From Limisphaerales bacterium (GTDB lineage Bacteria > Verrucomicrobiota > Verrucomicrobiia > Limisphaerales > SXTU01), in contig WRPG01000012.1 of NCBI GenBank assembly GCA_009773355.1, forward strand, positions 56,810 to 120,809: a DNA stretch of 64,000 bases, given 5' to 3'. Positions 24,859 through 35,200 of this stretch are shown in pieces (position 1 is the first letter of the stretch; every line of letters begins with the position of its first letter). Made by a program: the position numbers and the translations under genes. Below the pieces are notes generated by a model, which was not told the origin of the DNA, ran no database searches, and saw only the letters and a program-made list of their open reading frames with translations.

Positions 24859-26606
24859 GATTGCCACACGCAACAGAGTGCAGAGGCGCGCTGGCGGGCG
24901 GCGGGGCTGGGGTGTCGGTTGAAGTCCCAAATCCCAAGCTCCAAATCCCAAAGAAGCTCCAAGCTCCAAGCTCCAACGCACCATCGCACGACGTTACCGC
25001 GCCGGGTAAAACTGCTCCCGCGCGCCGTTTGGAATTTGGAGCTTGGAATTTGGAACCTGGAGCTTCTCGGCCCCACGCCTTCGTCCTCGTCGCCGTCCTC
25101 GTCATCGTGATGCTGCTTTCGATGCTCGTCATCAGCCTGCTGTTCCGTTTCCAGGCGGAGGACACCGCGGCGAGCGCGAGCCTCGGCAGCGAGCAGGCTT
25201 GGGCGGCGGCGATGAGCGGCGTCGAGGAGGCGTTGCGCGTCGCGGCCACCGCCGCCTCCGGTGCGACGGACTGGCAGGACAATCCCGGCGCGTTCCGCGA
25301 GCGGCTGGTGTTCGAGGACGGCGGCGAGAACTGGTATTTCAGCGTGTTCTCGCCCGGCGGCGGCGATGCGCTCAACGAGGTGCGGCACGGCCTGACCGAC
25401 GAGGCCTCGAAGCTCAACGTCAATTACTCCTCCTCCGCCAATCTGGAGAAGCTCCCACGCGTTTCGCCGACGATGGCCGCCGCGCTCATTGACTTCCTCG
25501 ACGCCGACGACATCCCGGAGTCGGAGGGTGCGGAGCAGGAGTATTACAGCGCGCTGGCGCGGCCCTACACCATTCGCAACGGCCCGCTGGCCTCGCTCGA
25601 CGAACTGCTGCTCGTGCGCGGCTTCACGGCGGAGATTCTGCACGGCGCGGCGGCGATTCCCGCGAACGCGACGAACGCCGAGCCTCCCACCGCGACCGCC
25701 AACGCCCGGCCCGCGCGCGGCCTTAGCCAGTTCCTCACCGTCGCGTCCTACGACCTGAACCCCGATGGCGACGGCTGGGACCGCACGAACTTGAACGACC
25801 CCGCTGCCCCGCTGCCCGCCACCGAGTTGCTGCCCCCGGCAGTCACCAACTTCATCTTCGCGCTGCAAACCAACGGCGTCACCCTCAGCCACCCCGCCGA
25901 CCTGTTGGAAGCCACGTTGCCCGTGAAGGACGCTAAGGGCGTCGAGACCGAACTCACCTCCGGCGTGGGCAAGGCCGAGCTGGCCGCCGTGCTCGAACTC
26001 TTCACCGCCACCGACGATTACTTCACCGACGGCCTCATCAACGTGAACACCGCCAGCGCCACCGTGCTCGCGACACTGCCCGGCGTGGACGAGGCGCTGG
26101 CCGAGACCATCGTCTCCGCTCGCGGCGCGCTCGGGCCGGACCGCAAGACCACCATCGCGTGGCTTTATCAGGAGGGCGTGCTCAACGCGGCGAAGTTCAA
26201 GGCGCTCGCGCCGCTGCTCACGGCGCGCAGCGCGCAGTTCACGTTTCAAGTCATCGGCTACGGGCTGCCCTCGGGCCGCTTCCGCGTGCTGGAGGCGGGC
26301 ATTGATGTCACCGGTGGCGAACGTCGCGTGACCTACCTGCGCGACGTGACGCGGCGCGGCTTGCCGTTCACGATTGCAAGTGAAGGCGATGGGCAGATGA
26401 CGAAACACGAAAGTCCGAACACCAAAGCTCAACGAAGCTCCAAGCTCCAAGCTCCAAATCCCAAAGAAGCTCCAAGTGCCAAGCTCCAAATGCCAAGGCG
26501 CGCGTCCATCCATCCGCGCGCGAATTGGGATTTGGAGCTTGGAACTTCTTTGGAACTTGGAGCTTGGGTTTTGGAGCTTTCTTCTCCGGAGGTGAACCGT
26601 GGCTGA
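24855..26606 (+). CDS. gspK: Minor pseudopilin GspK with repeat-derived N- and C-terminal extensions
   Basis: The 583-residue product overlaps gspJ by 4 bp. Its prepilin helix, AFVLVAVLVIVMLLSMLVIS, begins near residue 76 instead of near 10-20. The globular part has ALRVAATAASGATDW, GLTDEASKLNVNYSSS, PLASLDELLLVRGF and the helix-hairpin region INVNTASATVLATLPGVDE, all GspK-like. Residues about 22-72 come from an AAGCTCCAAGCTCC-type inverted repeat (24921-25066), and the last ~65 residues from a second copy (26413-26580). Both stay in frame. Normal GspK has about 320-350 residues, so the mature part is also enlarged. Confidence 0.88.
   Translation: MRLPHATECRGALAGGGAGVSVEVPNPKLQIPKKLQAPSSNAPSHDVTAPGKTAPARRLEFGAWNLEPGASRPHAFVLVAVLVIVMLLSMLVISLLFRFQAEDTAASASLGSEQAWAAAMSGVEEALRVAATAASGATDWQDNPGAFRERLVFEDGGENWYFSVFSPGGGDALNEVRHGLTDEASKLNVNYSSSANLEKLPRVSPTMAAALIDFLDADDIPESEGAEQEYYSALARPYTIRNGPLASLDELLLVRGFTAEILHGAAAIPANATNAEPPTATANARPARGLSQFLTVASYDLNPDGDGWDRTNLNDPAAPLPATELLPPAVTNFIFALQTNGVTLSHPADLLEATLPVKDAKGVETELTSGVGKAELAAVLELFTATDDYFTDGLINVNTASATVLATLPGVDEALAETIVSARGALGPDRKTTIAWLYQEGVLNAAKFKALAPLLTARSAQFTFQVIGYGLPSGRFRVLEAGIDVTGGERRVTYLRDVTRRGLPFTIASEGDGQMTKHESPNTKAQRSSKLQAPNPKEAPSAKLQMPRRASIHPRANWDLELGTSLELGAWVLELSSPEVNRG
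24921..25066. repeat. AAGCTCCAA-type inverted repeat within the gspK leader region
   Basis: The left arm (about 24921-24977) is built of copies of CAAGCTCCAAATCCCAAAG and CCAAGCTCCAAG; the right arm (about 25028-25066) has the reverse, such as TTGGAATTTGGAGCTTGG. The pairing is imperfect because both arms are internally repetitive. Confidence 0.85.
26413..26580. repeat. AAGCTCCAA-type inverted repeat within the gspK 3' end
   Basis: Left arm about 26413-26497 (GAAGCTCCAAGCTCCAAGC and AAATCCCAAAGAAGCTCC), right arm about 26525-26580 (GGATTTGGAGCTTGGAAC, GGAACTTGGAGCTTGGG). It is the same family as the one at 24921 and adds the C-terminal tail of GspK. The ribosome-binding site of the next gene (GGAGG at 26588) follows 8 bp later. 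Confidence 0.85.
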
Positions 26607-28238
26607 CCGCGACGCCCTGCCCGCCTTCCCGCTGAAGAAGGCCTCGTCCGCCCGCGCGAAACTGCCCGCGCAGGCGACCGCGCTCGACTTCGACAGCCGC
26701 TCGCTGCGCGTCGTGCAGCCCGGCCTCAGCCGCGTGGCCGTCGCGCCGCTGAACCTGCCGGCGGACGCGGACCGCGCTGACGCCGCCATGCTCGGAGCCG
26801 CGCTCGCGAAGGCGCTGGAGCAGCTCAAGCTCAAGCCCGGCCCCGTCGTCATGGGCCTGCCGCGCGCGCAGGTCGTGCTCAAGACGCTGCTGCTCCCGGT
26901 CATCGCGGATGTGAGCGAGCTGGCATCCGTCGTGCATCTGCAAGTCGGCCGCGACCTGCCCTTCCGCGTGGCGGACGCGGTGGTTGATTTCCAAGTCCTG
27001 CGCCAAATCACCCCGCCCGCTCCCAAGCCCGACGCCAACGCCAAGCCCGGCGCGGAAGCTCCCGCCACGCCGCCGCCCAAGCTCGAAGTGCTCGTCGCCG
27101 TCGCGCGGCGCGAGGTGGTTGATTTCTACCAGCGCGTCGCCACGGCGGCGGGCGTGAAGCTCGTCGCGCTCGGGCTGCTGCCCAACGCGGGCGCGCGGTG
27201 CGTCGAGGCGTGCCAGGTGGCGGAGCGCGGGCAGGCTTACGCGCTCGTATCGCTGCGGCCGGATGAGGTCGGCATTGATGTCGCCTGCGACCAGGCCGTG
27301 CCGTTTAGCCGCGGCGCGGCGCTCGGAGTCCCGCCTTCAGGCGGCAAAACCTCCCGACCGCCTGAAGGCGGTTCGTCAACGCCGCGACCATTGAGGTCGT
27401 TCGCAGCCTGCACAGTTACGGCGGGCAGGGCGCGGCGGGTTCGCCCGCAAAAATTCTCGTCACCGGCGCGACCGGCCATGAGGCCGCGTTCGTCAGCGCG
27501 CTCGCATCCCGAATGGGCGCGGCCGTTGAGCTGCTCGATTCCACCGCGCTCAAGCTGCCCGCCGATACGCACACGGAAGCGGCGGGCGCGACGTCGGCGA
27601 TTGGTCTCGCGCTCGGCTACGCGGACGCGGGCGGGCTGCCGTTCGACTTCCTCAACCCGAAACGCCCCGCCGTCCCGCGCGACCTGCGGCGCATCAAGAT
27701 TCTCGCCAGCCTTGCGGCGACAGCCGCGCTCTTCATGCTCGTCGCCGGCATTTGCACCTGGCTCGTGGGCAAGCGGCAGGCCGTGCTCGACGCCGTGACC
27801 GCCGAGGCCGTCGCCGCCGAGAAGAACCGGCCCGCGTATCGCAAGGTGATTTCGCAGGCCGCCGTGGTGAACGAGTGGGTCGGCGGCGAGCGCGACTGGC
27901 TGCTGCATTACGCGCACCTCACCGCCGTGCTGCCGCGCAGCGAGGAGATTTTTCTCACGTCCTTCGCCGTGAGCGGGCCGGGCGCGCTGCGGCTCGGCGT
28001 GCGCGCCAAGAGCGGCGAGATTCTGGCGAAGGTCGAGAAGCAGCTCCGCGCCGCCGGCTACGAGGTCAAGCCGCTCGCCATCACGCCGGGCACGGACAAG
28101 AACGGTTACGAATTCCAGTCCACCGTCGAGCTGGCGGTGCCGCACAAGCTGAAGGTTGACCTTTCCAAGGTGAGGCCACCCGCCCGCCCGGCGGATGACG
28201 CGTCGCTCGACCCGCCGCGACGGAAAGGAGGCGGATGA
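26599..28238 (+). pseudogene. gspL: GspL-like assembly protein, frameshifted by a 47-bp palindromic insertion
   Basis: Translation starts at a GTG at 26599, with GGAGG at 26588-26592. Up to 27324 the frame encodes the PilM/GspL actin-like cytoplasmic domain (VVMGLPRAQVVLKTLLLP, then VALGLLPNAGARCVEA). At 27325-27371 sits a 47-bp palindromic element; after it the protein resumes in another frame with FVNAATIEVVRSLHSYGG, a membrane segment LAATAALFMLVAGICTWLVG and the periplasmic PilN/GspL part, ending at 28238. As written, the first frame continues wrongly to 27798, and the second could start at the ATG at 27513. It is either a broken gene or one split into PilM-like and PilN-like halves. An element insertion is more likely than a sequencing error. 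Confidence 0.85.
27325..27371. repeat. 47-bp palindromic insertion in gspL
   Basis: Arms CCGCCTTCAGGCGG (27331-27344) and CCGCCTGAAGGCGG (27358-27371) are perfect reverse complements. The flanking coding frames join without loss if these 47 bases are removed (…GCGCTC then TTCGTCAACGCC…), which identifies the exact insertion. Confidence 0.85.
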
Positions 28239-29275
28239 ACGCGCGCGAGAAACTCCTCGCCAGCCTTGTGCTGGGCGGCGCGTGCCTCTTCGGCGGCGCG
28301 CTGGGCATCCGCGCGTTCATCATGAAGCCGCTGACGGACCTCGACAAACGCATCGTCGCCGCGCGCGAGCGGCTCGGAAAAATCCAGGCCGAGCGCCGCA
28401 GCTTCTTCACCGCCGAGGACCGGTTGAAGGCGCTGGGCCGGCTGACGTTCGCCGACTCGGTGGACGAGGCCAGCGCGCGTTCCGGCGAGGCGCTGACCAA
28501 GCAGATTCTTCAGGCCGGCCTCGACGAGGGGAATTTCACCCGCCTGCCGCTGGGTCCGCGCAAGCTGCGGGGTGCGAGTGAAATCGGCTGGAACGTCCAG
28601 GGCGACGGCGCGCTCGCGACCGTCGTCAATCTGCTGTTCATCCTCGAACAGTCGCCGCACCTGCAGCGGCTCGACGGCCTCGTGCTTTCGCAGGCGGAGA
28701 AGCCCGGCGAGGTGCGCGTGCGCTTCCGCTGCCTGACGCTCGTGTTCGACCCCGCGCCCGACGTGAAGCGCGAGGCGCTGCTGGCGAAGGCCAGCTTGAA
28801 GTCAGACGAGCGCCGGGTCTTCGATGGCATCGTGTCGCGCGACCTGCTGCGGCCTTACATCAAGCGCCCGCCGCCCCCGCCCGTGGTGGCGAAGGCCGGT
28901 GTCGGTTCCGCGACGGCCACGCCCGCCACGCCGCCCGCGCCGCCGGGACCGGAGACGTTCCGCGTCGTGTCGCTCTCCGAATGGCAGGGGCAGCCGGAGG
29001 CCCATGTGCGCGACCTGACCGCGCAGAAGACTGTCCGCTACAAGCCCGGCGATGCGCTCGCGGGCGGCACCATCGCGCTGGTGGACTACCGCGCGATGCC
29101 GCTGCCCGGCACGAGCGGCCTGCAATCCTTCAGCCGTGTCATCGTGCGCGTGAAGGGCGACTATTTCGCCATCGAGCGCGGCCAGACGCTGGCCGACTTG
29201 CGGAAACTGGAGCTGGCCCAGCTTCCGCCCGAGCTGGTAAAGCCTGTCGTTGAAGCCCCGCGCGCCACGCCGTAA
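28235..29275 (+). CDS. GspM-like protein with C-terminal PilP/GspC-like domain
   Basis: The 346-residue product overlaps the gspL stop by 4 bp and has AAAGGAGG just upstream. A single N-terminal membrane segment (LLASLVLGGACLFGGALGI) is followed by a coiled stretch (RIVAARERLGKIQAERRSF) and a PilO/GspM-like domain to about residue 185. After a Pro-rich linker (KRPPPPPVV), residues about 240-335 (FRVVSLSEWQGQPEAHVRD, then YKPGDALAGGTI) resemble the homology region of PilP and GspC, which contacts secretin N-domains. No separate gspC is present, so this protein may combine GspM and GspC roles. The domain assignment rests on pattern similarity only. Confidence 0.7.
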   Translation: MNAREKLLASLVLGGACLFGGALGIRAFIMKPLTDLDKRIVAARERLGKIQAERRSFFTAEDRLKALGRLTFADSVDEASARSGEALTKQILQAGLDEGNFTRLPLGPRKLRGASEIGWNVQGDGALATVVNLLFILEQSPHLQRLDGLVLSQAEKPGEVRVRFRCLTLVFDPAPDVKREALLAKASLKSDERRVFDGIVSRDLLRPYIKRPPPPPVVAKAGVGSATATPATPPAPPGPETFRVVSLSEWQGQPEAHVRDLTAQKTVRYKPGDALAGGTIALVDYRAMPLPGTSGLQSFSRVIVRVKGDYFAIERGQTLADLRKLELAQLPPELVKPVVEAPRATP

Positions 29276-29290
29276 CTCCCTTTCCCTTTT

Positions 29291-32200
29291 ATGAACCGAA
29301 CGCATCCCACGCTCCTCGCCCTGGCGCTCGCCGGTGGCACGTTCACCCTCGCGGCGCAGGTCGCGCCCAAGGCCGCGTCCGCTACAAACGCGCCCGCGAA
29401 GTCCGTCACCATCACGCCCGGCACCGCCGCGCCCGCGTCCGCGACGACCGCCGCCGCCGCGCGCAACATCCGCTTCCAATTCGACGGCATCCCTTACGCC
29501 GACGTGATTGAGCGGTTCGCGCAGATGGCGAACAAGCCGCTCCTGGCCGGCACGAAGCCCGAGGGCACGCTCACCTACAACGACCCCAACGCCTACACCT
29601 ACGTCGAGGCGCTCGACACGCTCAACGTCATCCTCGCGATGAAGGGCGTCATGCTCGTCGAGAACGCCAACTATCTTCAGCTCGTGCCGTTCAAGGAGCT
29701 GCCCTCCACGCCGCTGAAACTCCTGCGCGGCACCGCCCCCGCCGGCGACGTCCGGCCCGGCGAGGTCGTCACCGCCGTGCTCGACGCGAAGAACGTGGAC
29801 TCGAAGGAAATCACCGAGTCGCTCACCTCCATGCTGTCCAGCGCTGGCTCGATGGCGGTCCTCCCGCGCGGGCGCGGCATCATCATCACGGACCGGCTGG
29901 CGAACATTCAGCGCATCAAAACCCTGCTCGCCACGATAGACATCGAGGCCCCGGCCGAGCGGATGATGAAAACCTTCGCGCTGCAAAACACGTCGGGCGC
30001 GATTGTCGCCGACCTGCTCAACCGCACCTTTGGCCTCGCCACCGCGCCGCGCCGGCAGGAGTTCAATCCCACCACCAAGACCATGGTCGCCGTCCCGCCC
30101 GACCCGAACGAATACATCACCGCCGTCTATGACGACGCCTCGCGCACGATGGTCCTCTTCGGCCCGCGCGAGCGCATCGCGCTGGCGGAGGAGCTGATTG
30201 CGAAGTTCGAGCAGCGCGAAGGCCCGGCGGGCGACGTGCGCATCTACCAGTTGCAGAGCACCAAGGCCGAGGAGCTCGCCATGATTATCCGTCAGGCCAT
30301 CCCCGGCGTGGCCGAGCCGAAGGAAACCGGTTCCGCCGCCGCCACGAAGGCCCGCGTCATCGCGGACTCGAAGGACAACCGCCTCATCGTCGCCTCGCCG
30401 GTCGCGGCGCAGTTGGAGCAGATTGACCTGCTCATCAGCCGCGTGGACAAGGGCACCACCGGGAATTTCAGCAACACCAACAACATCGCGCTCCGCACGC
30501 AGACCGTGATGCTCACGAAAGTCTTCCGCCCGCGCGCGACCGAGCCGAAGGATTTTGCCGCCATCCTCACGCAGGCGCTCACGCGGCGCGAGCCGGGCGC
30601 GCGCACGGGCAGCTCCACGGCGAGCGTCACATTCGACGCCGCCAGCAAGAGCGTCGTCATCACCGGCTCGCCCGGCGACTTGCAGACGGCCACGGAGATT
30701 CTCACGCAGTTGGAGACGGGCACCTCACAGCCGCAGGCGCTCCAGACGCGGTTCATCGAGGTCGGCACGGCGGCGGACGCGAAGCGCCTGCTGCCGCTGG
30801 TCGAGGAGCTTTACCGCAACCAGATGAGCGGCGCGGGGTCGCTGGAATCCGGCCCGCACGCGAAGCTGATGAGCGACGACAACGGCCGGCTCATCGTGAC
30901 CGCGAGCGAGCCGCACCTGCTCCGCATCGAGGAGCTGGTGAAGCAACTGCGCGGCAAGCACGGCGTCGTGCTCAACCGCCAGCTCTCCATCATCGCGCTC
31001 AAGAACACCAAGCTGGACACGGTTTTCGCCGGCTTCGAGAAGCTGCTCGCCGACCGCATGGCCGACCGCCGTTACGAAGGCCAGCCCAAGCCGTCCGTCG
31101 TCGCTGACAACGCGAACAACCGGATGCTTGTGACCGCGACGCCGGAGCAGCTCACGGAGATTGAGCAGCTCGTGAAGGTCGTGGACCTCGCGCCGGCCAC
31201 GCAGCGCCGCGAGATGGTCGTGCTGCCCGTGCGCGCCAAGACGCCGACCGAAATCATCACGCTCGCCACGCAGCTCCTGGCGCAGATGGGCGGCCCCGGC
31301 ACGGACCCGCAGATGGAGCCGAAGCTCATCCCCGACGCCAGCGGCAAGCAAATTATCGTGCTGGCCGCGCAGAAGGATTTGAAGCGCGTGCAGGATTTGG
31401 TCACGCAGCTCGACACCGCCACGACGCAAAATCTGGCCCGCCAGTTCCGCTCCGTGGACTTGCACGCGCGCACCGCGACCGAGCTGACGCCGCTGGTCAC
31501 GCAGCTTTACCAGGAGCAGCTCAAAGGGCAGAGCGAGCCGCCCGGCGGCGCGGCCACCGTCCTCGCCGATGCGAAGAACAACCGCATCATGGTCAGCGGC
31601 GCGGACGCGGAAATCACCCGCGTCGAGGCCATCATCCGGCAGCTCGACCCCGCCGGTCGCAAGCCCGCCCGCGACGAGACGCGCGTCATCCGCCTGCGCT
31701 CGGCGCTCGCCGCCGAGATTTCCGGCCTCGTCGAGAAGAGCCTTAACGCGCAGGCCCAGACCGTGAAGGTGCTCGTGGACGCGCGCAGCAACAGCCTGGT
31801 CCTCAGCGGCGAGCCGGACGCCGTCGAGGCCGCGTCGAAGGTCATCCAGCAGCTCGACACGCCCGGCGACGTGCAGCCGCGCGAGATGCGGGTGATGGAG
31901 TTGAAGCAGGGCGACGCCACCGCCATCGCCGCGCTCGCGCTGCCGCTCGTGACCGAGCTGCTCAAGAGCCAGCGCGGCCCGGAGTATTCGCCCTCGGTCA
32001 AGATTGTCGCCGACGCCGCCTCGAACCGCCTCATCCTCAGCGGCCCGCGCAACGAACTGCTTGCCGTGAACACCATCGTCGAGCAGCTCGACCAGGCTCC
32101 CGAGGGCGCGGGCGGCGCGCGGGTCTTCAAACTCAACAACGCCGACGCGATCAAGGTGGTCGGGATCGTCTCGAACGCGATGGTGCGCTTCGACGCGCGC

Positions 32201-35200
32201 AACCAGCCCATCCGCCGCGTCACCGTCTCCGCCGACCGCGAGTCGAACAGCATCGTGGTGGCCGGCACGCGCGCGGACTTGAAGGACGCGGAGAACATCA
32301 TCCAGCGCCTCGACAACGAGGGCATTGACCCCTCGAACCTGGACAAGCCCAAAGGCATGAGGCTCATCGAGGTGCGCGGCGACGCCGACGCGCTGGCCGC
32401 GCTCGCGACCAAAATCTTCGTCGCGCAGAGCGGCGGACGGGCAGTGACGAACCTCGTGAGCATCACGCCGAACGGGAAGCGCCTCATCGTCCTCGCGCCG
32501 GAACCGATGCTCGTGCAAATCGAGGCGCTCGTCGCCTCGCTCGACAGCAAGCCGGACGAGCTTCAGCGCGAGCTGCATCCCATCGTGCTGAAGAACGCGT
32601 CGGCCACTGAGCTGCTGCCGAAGGTCACGGCGATTTACTCCGAGCAGTCCCTCGGCAAGACGCAGAAGCCCGCGACGATTTACGCCGATGCGAGCGGCAC
32701 GCGGCTGAACGTCTTCGGCACGAAGCAGCAGGCGGAGGCGATTCAGCAGATTGCCGACACGCTCGCCGGTGGCGCACCCGCGACGCGCGAGACGAAGGTC
32801 ATTGACCTCGGCAAGCTCGCCGAGGCGAAGCGCGTGATGGCGCTCGCGCTCCAGCTCTACAAGGACCAGTTCGCCGCGAACCCGCAGCTCGGCGCGGCGG
32901 ACGCGCAGATGGTCAGCGACGGCGTCTCGGGCCGCGTCATCGTCAGCGCACGCGCGGACCAGATGAAGGCCATCGAAGACATCTTCACCCGCCTCCAGCC
33001 AACCGCTGCCGCCGCGACCGCGCGTGAGACGCGGATGATTGAAGTCGGAACGGCGAACGACGTGGCGCGGCTGCTGCCCATCGTGCAGAAGCTCTACACC
33101 GAGCAGTGGAAGGACCGCCCCGAGACCGACCCGGCGGACGCGCAAATCGTCGCGGACCCGCAGGGCGGGCGCGTCATCGTCACGGGCCGGCCCGAGCACG
33201 TGAAGGAGATTGAAGGCATCTTGCAAAAGCTCGGCACGGCCAAGGCCAAACCGCAGGCGCGCGAAACGCGGCTCTTCGATCTCACCACCGCGAGCGCCAC
33301 CGAGCTGGCCGTGACGGTGAAGCTGCTTTACGGAGAGTCGGCCAAGGCCCGCTTCGGCAACCAATCGCCCGACACGCTCATCATGGCGGACACCAGCGCG
33401 AACCGGCTCATCGCCATCGGCGAGGTCACGGAGCTGGAGGCCGTCGCCGACTTGGTGAAGAAGCTGGACACCACCGCCGGCCAGAGCGCGACCGCCCGTG
33501 TCTTCAAAATCAAGTCCGCCGACCCGGCGAAGGTCGCCGAGGTGCTGACCACGGCGCTCGTGCGCTTCGACGCGCTGGGTCGCCCCCAGAAGCGCGTGAG
33601 TGTTTCGGTGGACGCGAAGACCCGCACGCTCATCGTCACTGGCGACGCGAAGGAGTTGTCCGCCGTGCCCGCCATCATCGAGCAGCTCGACCAGTCGCTT
33701 GGCGAGCAGCCGGCACGGAAGATTCAGGTGGTGCAGCTCAACTCCGCGACGCCCAACACGCTGCTTTCGCAGGCGCGCAAGCTCTACGACGACCAAATCA
33801 AGACGCAGCCCGAGCTGGCCGTGGCCGAGCTGCTCGTGATGGACGACGCCAGCGGCAGCCAGCTCATCCTCGCGGGCAGCGACGCGCAGTTGAAGCTGTT
33901 CAGCCAGATTCTCACGGACTTGCAGAAGCTCCAGCCCACGCCGGGCGAGCGCGTCACGAAGGCGTTCGACCTCGGCCCCGCTGACGAAGTCGCGCGCCTC
34001 GTGCCGCTCGTGCGCTCGTTCTACGAGGAGAAGTGGCGCACGCGGCCGCTCTCGGACCCGGCGGACGCGACGTTCCTGCCCGACACGCGCAACGGCCGCA
34101 TGATTGTCACCGCGCGCACGAACCACCTTGTGGAGATTGAGGCGTTGCTCGGACAGTTGCGCGGGGCGGCGGCGACTGAGCCGCGCGCGACGCGGTTCTT
34201 CGACCTCACCAGCAGCGACGCCGGCACGCTCGCCGGGACGTTGCGCCCGCTGTATCTGGAGCAGGCCCGGCTGCGGCCCGGCTCTCCCGCACGCGACACG
34301 TTGATTCTGGCGGAGACCAATTCCAACCGCCTCATCGTGACGGGCACGACGAACGAGCTGGCGGTGGTCGAGCACCTGGTGCGCGAGCTGGACAAGGCCA
34401 GCCCGCAGAGCGCCAACGCGCGCATCTTCAAGCTCAAGGCCGCCGACCCCGCGCAGGTCACGGAGATTCTCACCAACGCCTTCGTGATGATGGACCGTTT
34501 TGGGCGTCCGACCAAACGCATCAGCGTGGTGGTGGACGCCAAGAACCGCAGCCTCATCGTCACCGGCGAGGCGAAGGACCTGCACGCCGCCGCGCAGGTG
34601 GTCGAGCAGCTCGACACAGCCACGGGCACCAACACGGTGCGTTCGATGCGGGTCTTCGCGCTCAAGGGCCGCCGCGCCACGGAGACCGCGCCGAAGATTC
34701 GGCAGGTCTTCGAGGAGCGCGCGCGCAGCCTGCCCGACGTTGGCTCCGCCGGCGCGCTGGTCATCGAGGACATTCCCGGCAACCAGCTCATTTTCGTGGG
34801 CACCGAGGCGCAGCTCGCGCTGATGCAGGAGACCGCCGACGTGATGGACAAGGCCGGCACGACGTTGGGCCGCGAGGTCCGCGTGTTCCCGCTGGAGCGC
34901 AATTCCGCCGCCGCCGTGGTCGTGATGCTCAACCGCCTCTTCCCGCGCCAGACCGGCACAACCGACCGCGAGGACCGCCTGCTCATCAGCGCGGGCGGCG
35001 ACGACAACACGCTCATCGTGGACGCCACGCGCACGCAGTTGGAGCAAATCGAGCAGCTCCTCCGCGTGATGGACGCCGCGCCCGCCGGCGACAAGACGAC
35101 CTTCCACGCCGTGCATCTCACGAAGGGCAAGGCGGAGGAAGTTGCGACCGCCGTGACCGCGTCGTTCACCGCCAAGCTGGGCCGGGGCAAGCTCCCGCGC

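Noticed and set aside
24423..27080. 885-codon open frame on the minus strand across gspJ, gspK and gspL.
   Set aside because: It mirrors the coding strand of recognised secretion genes in high-GC DNA and shows no domain.
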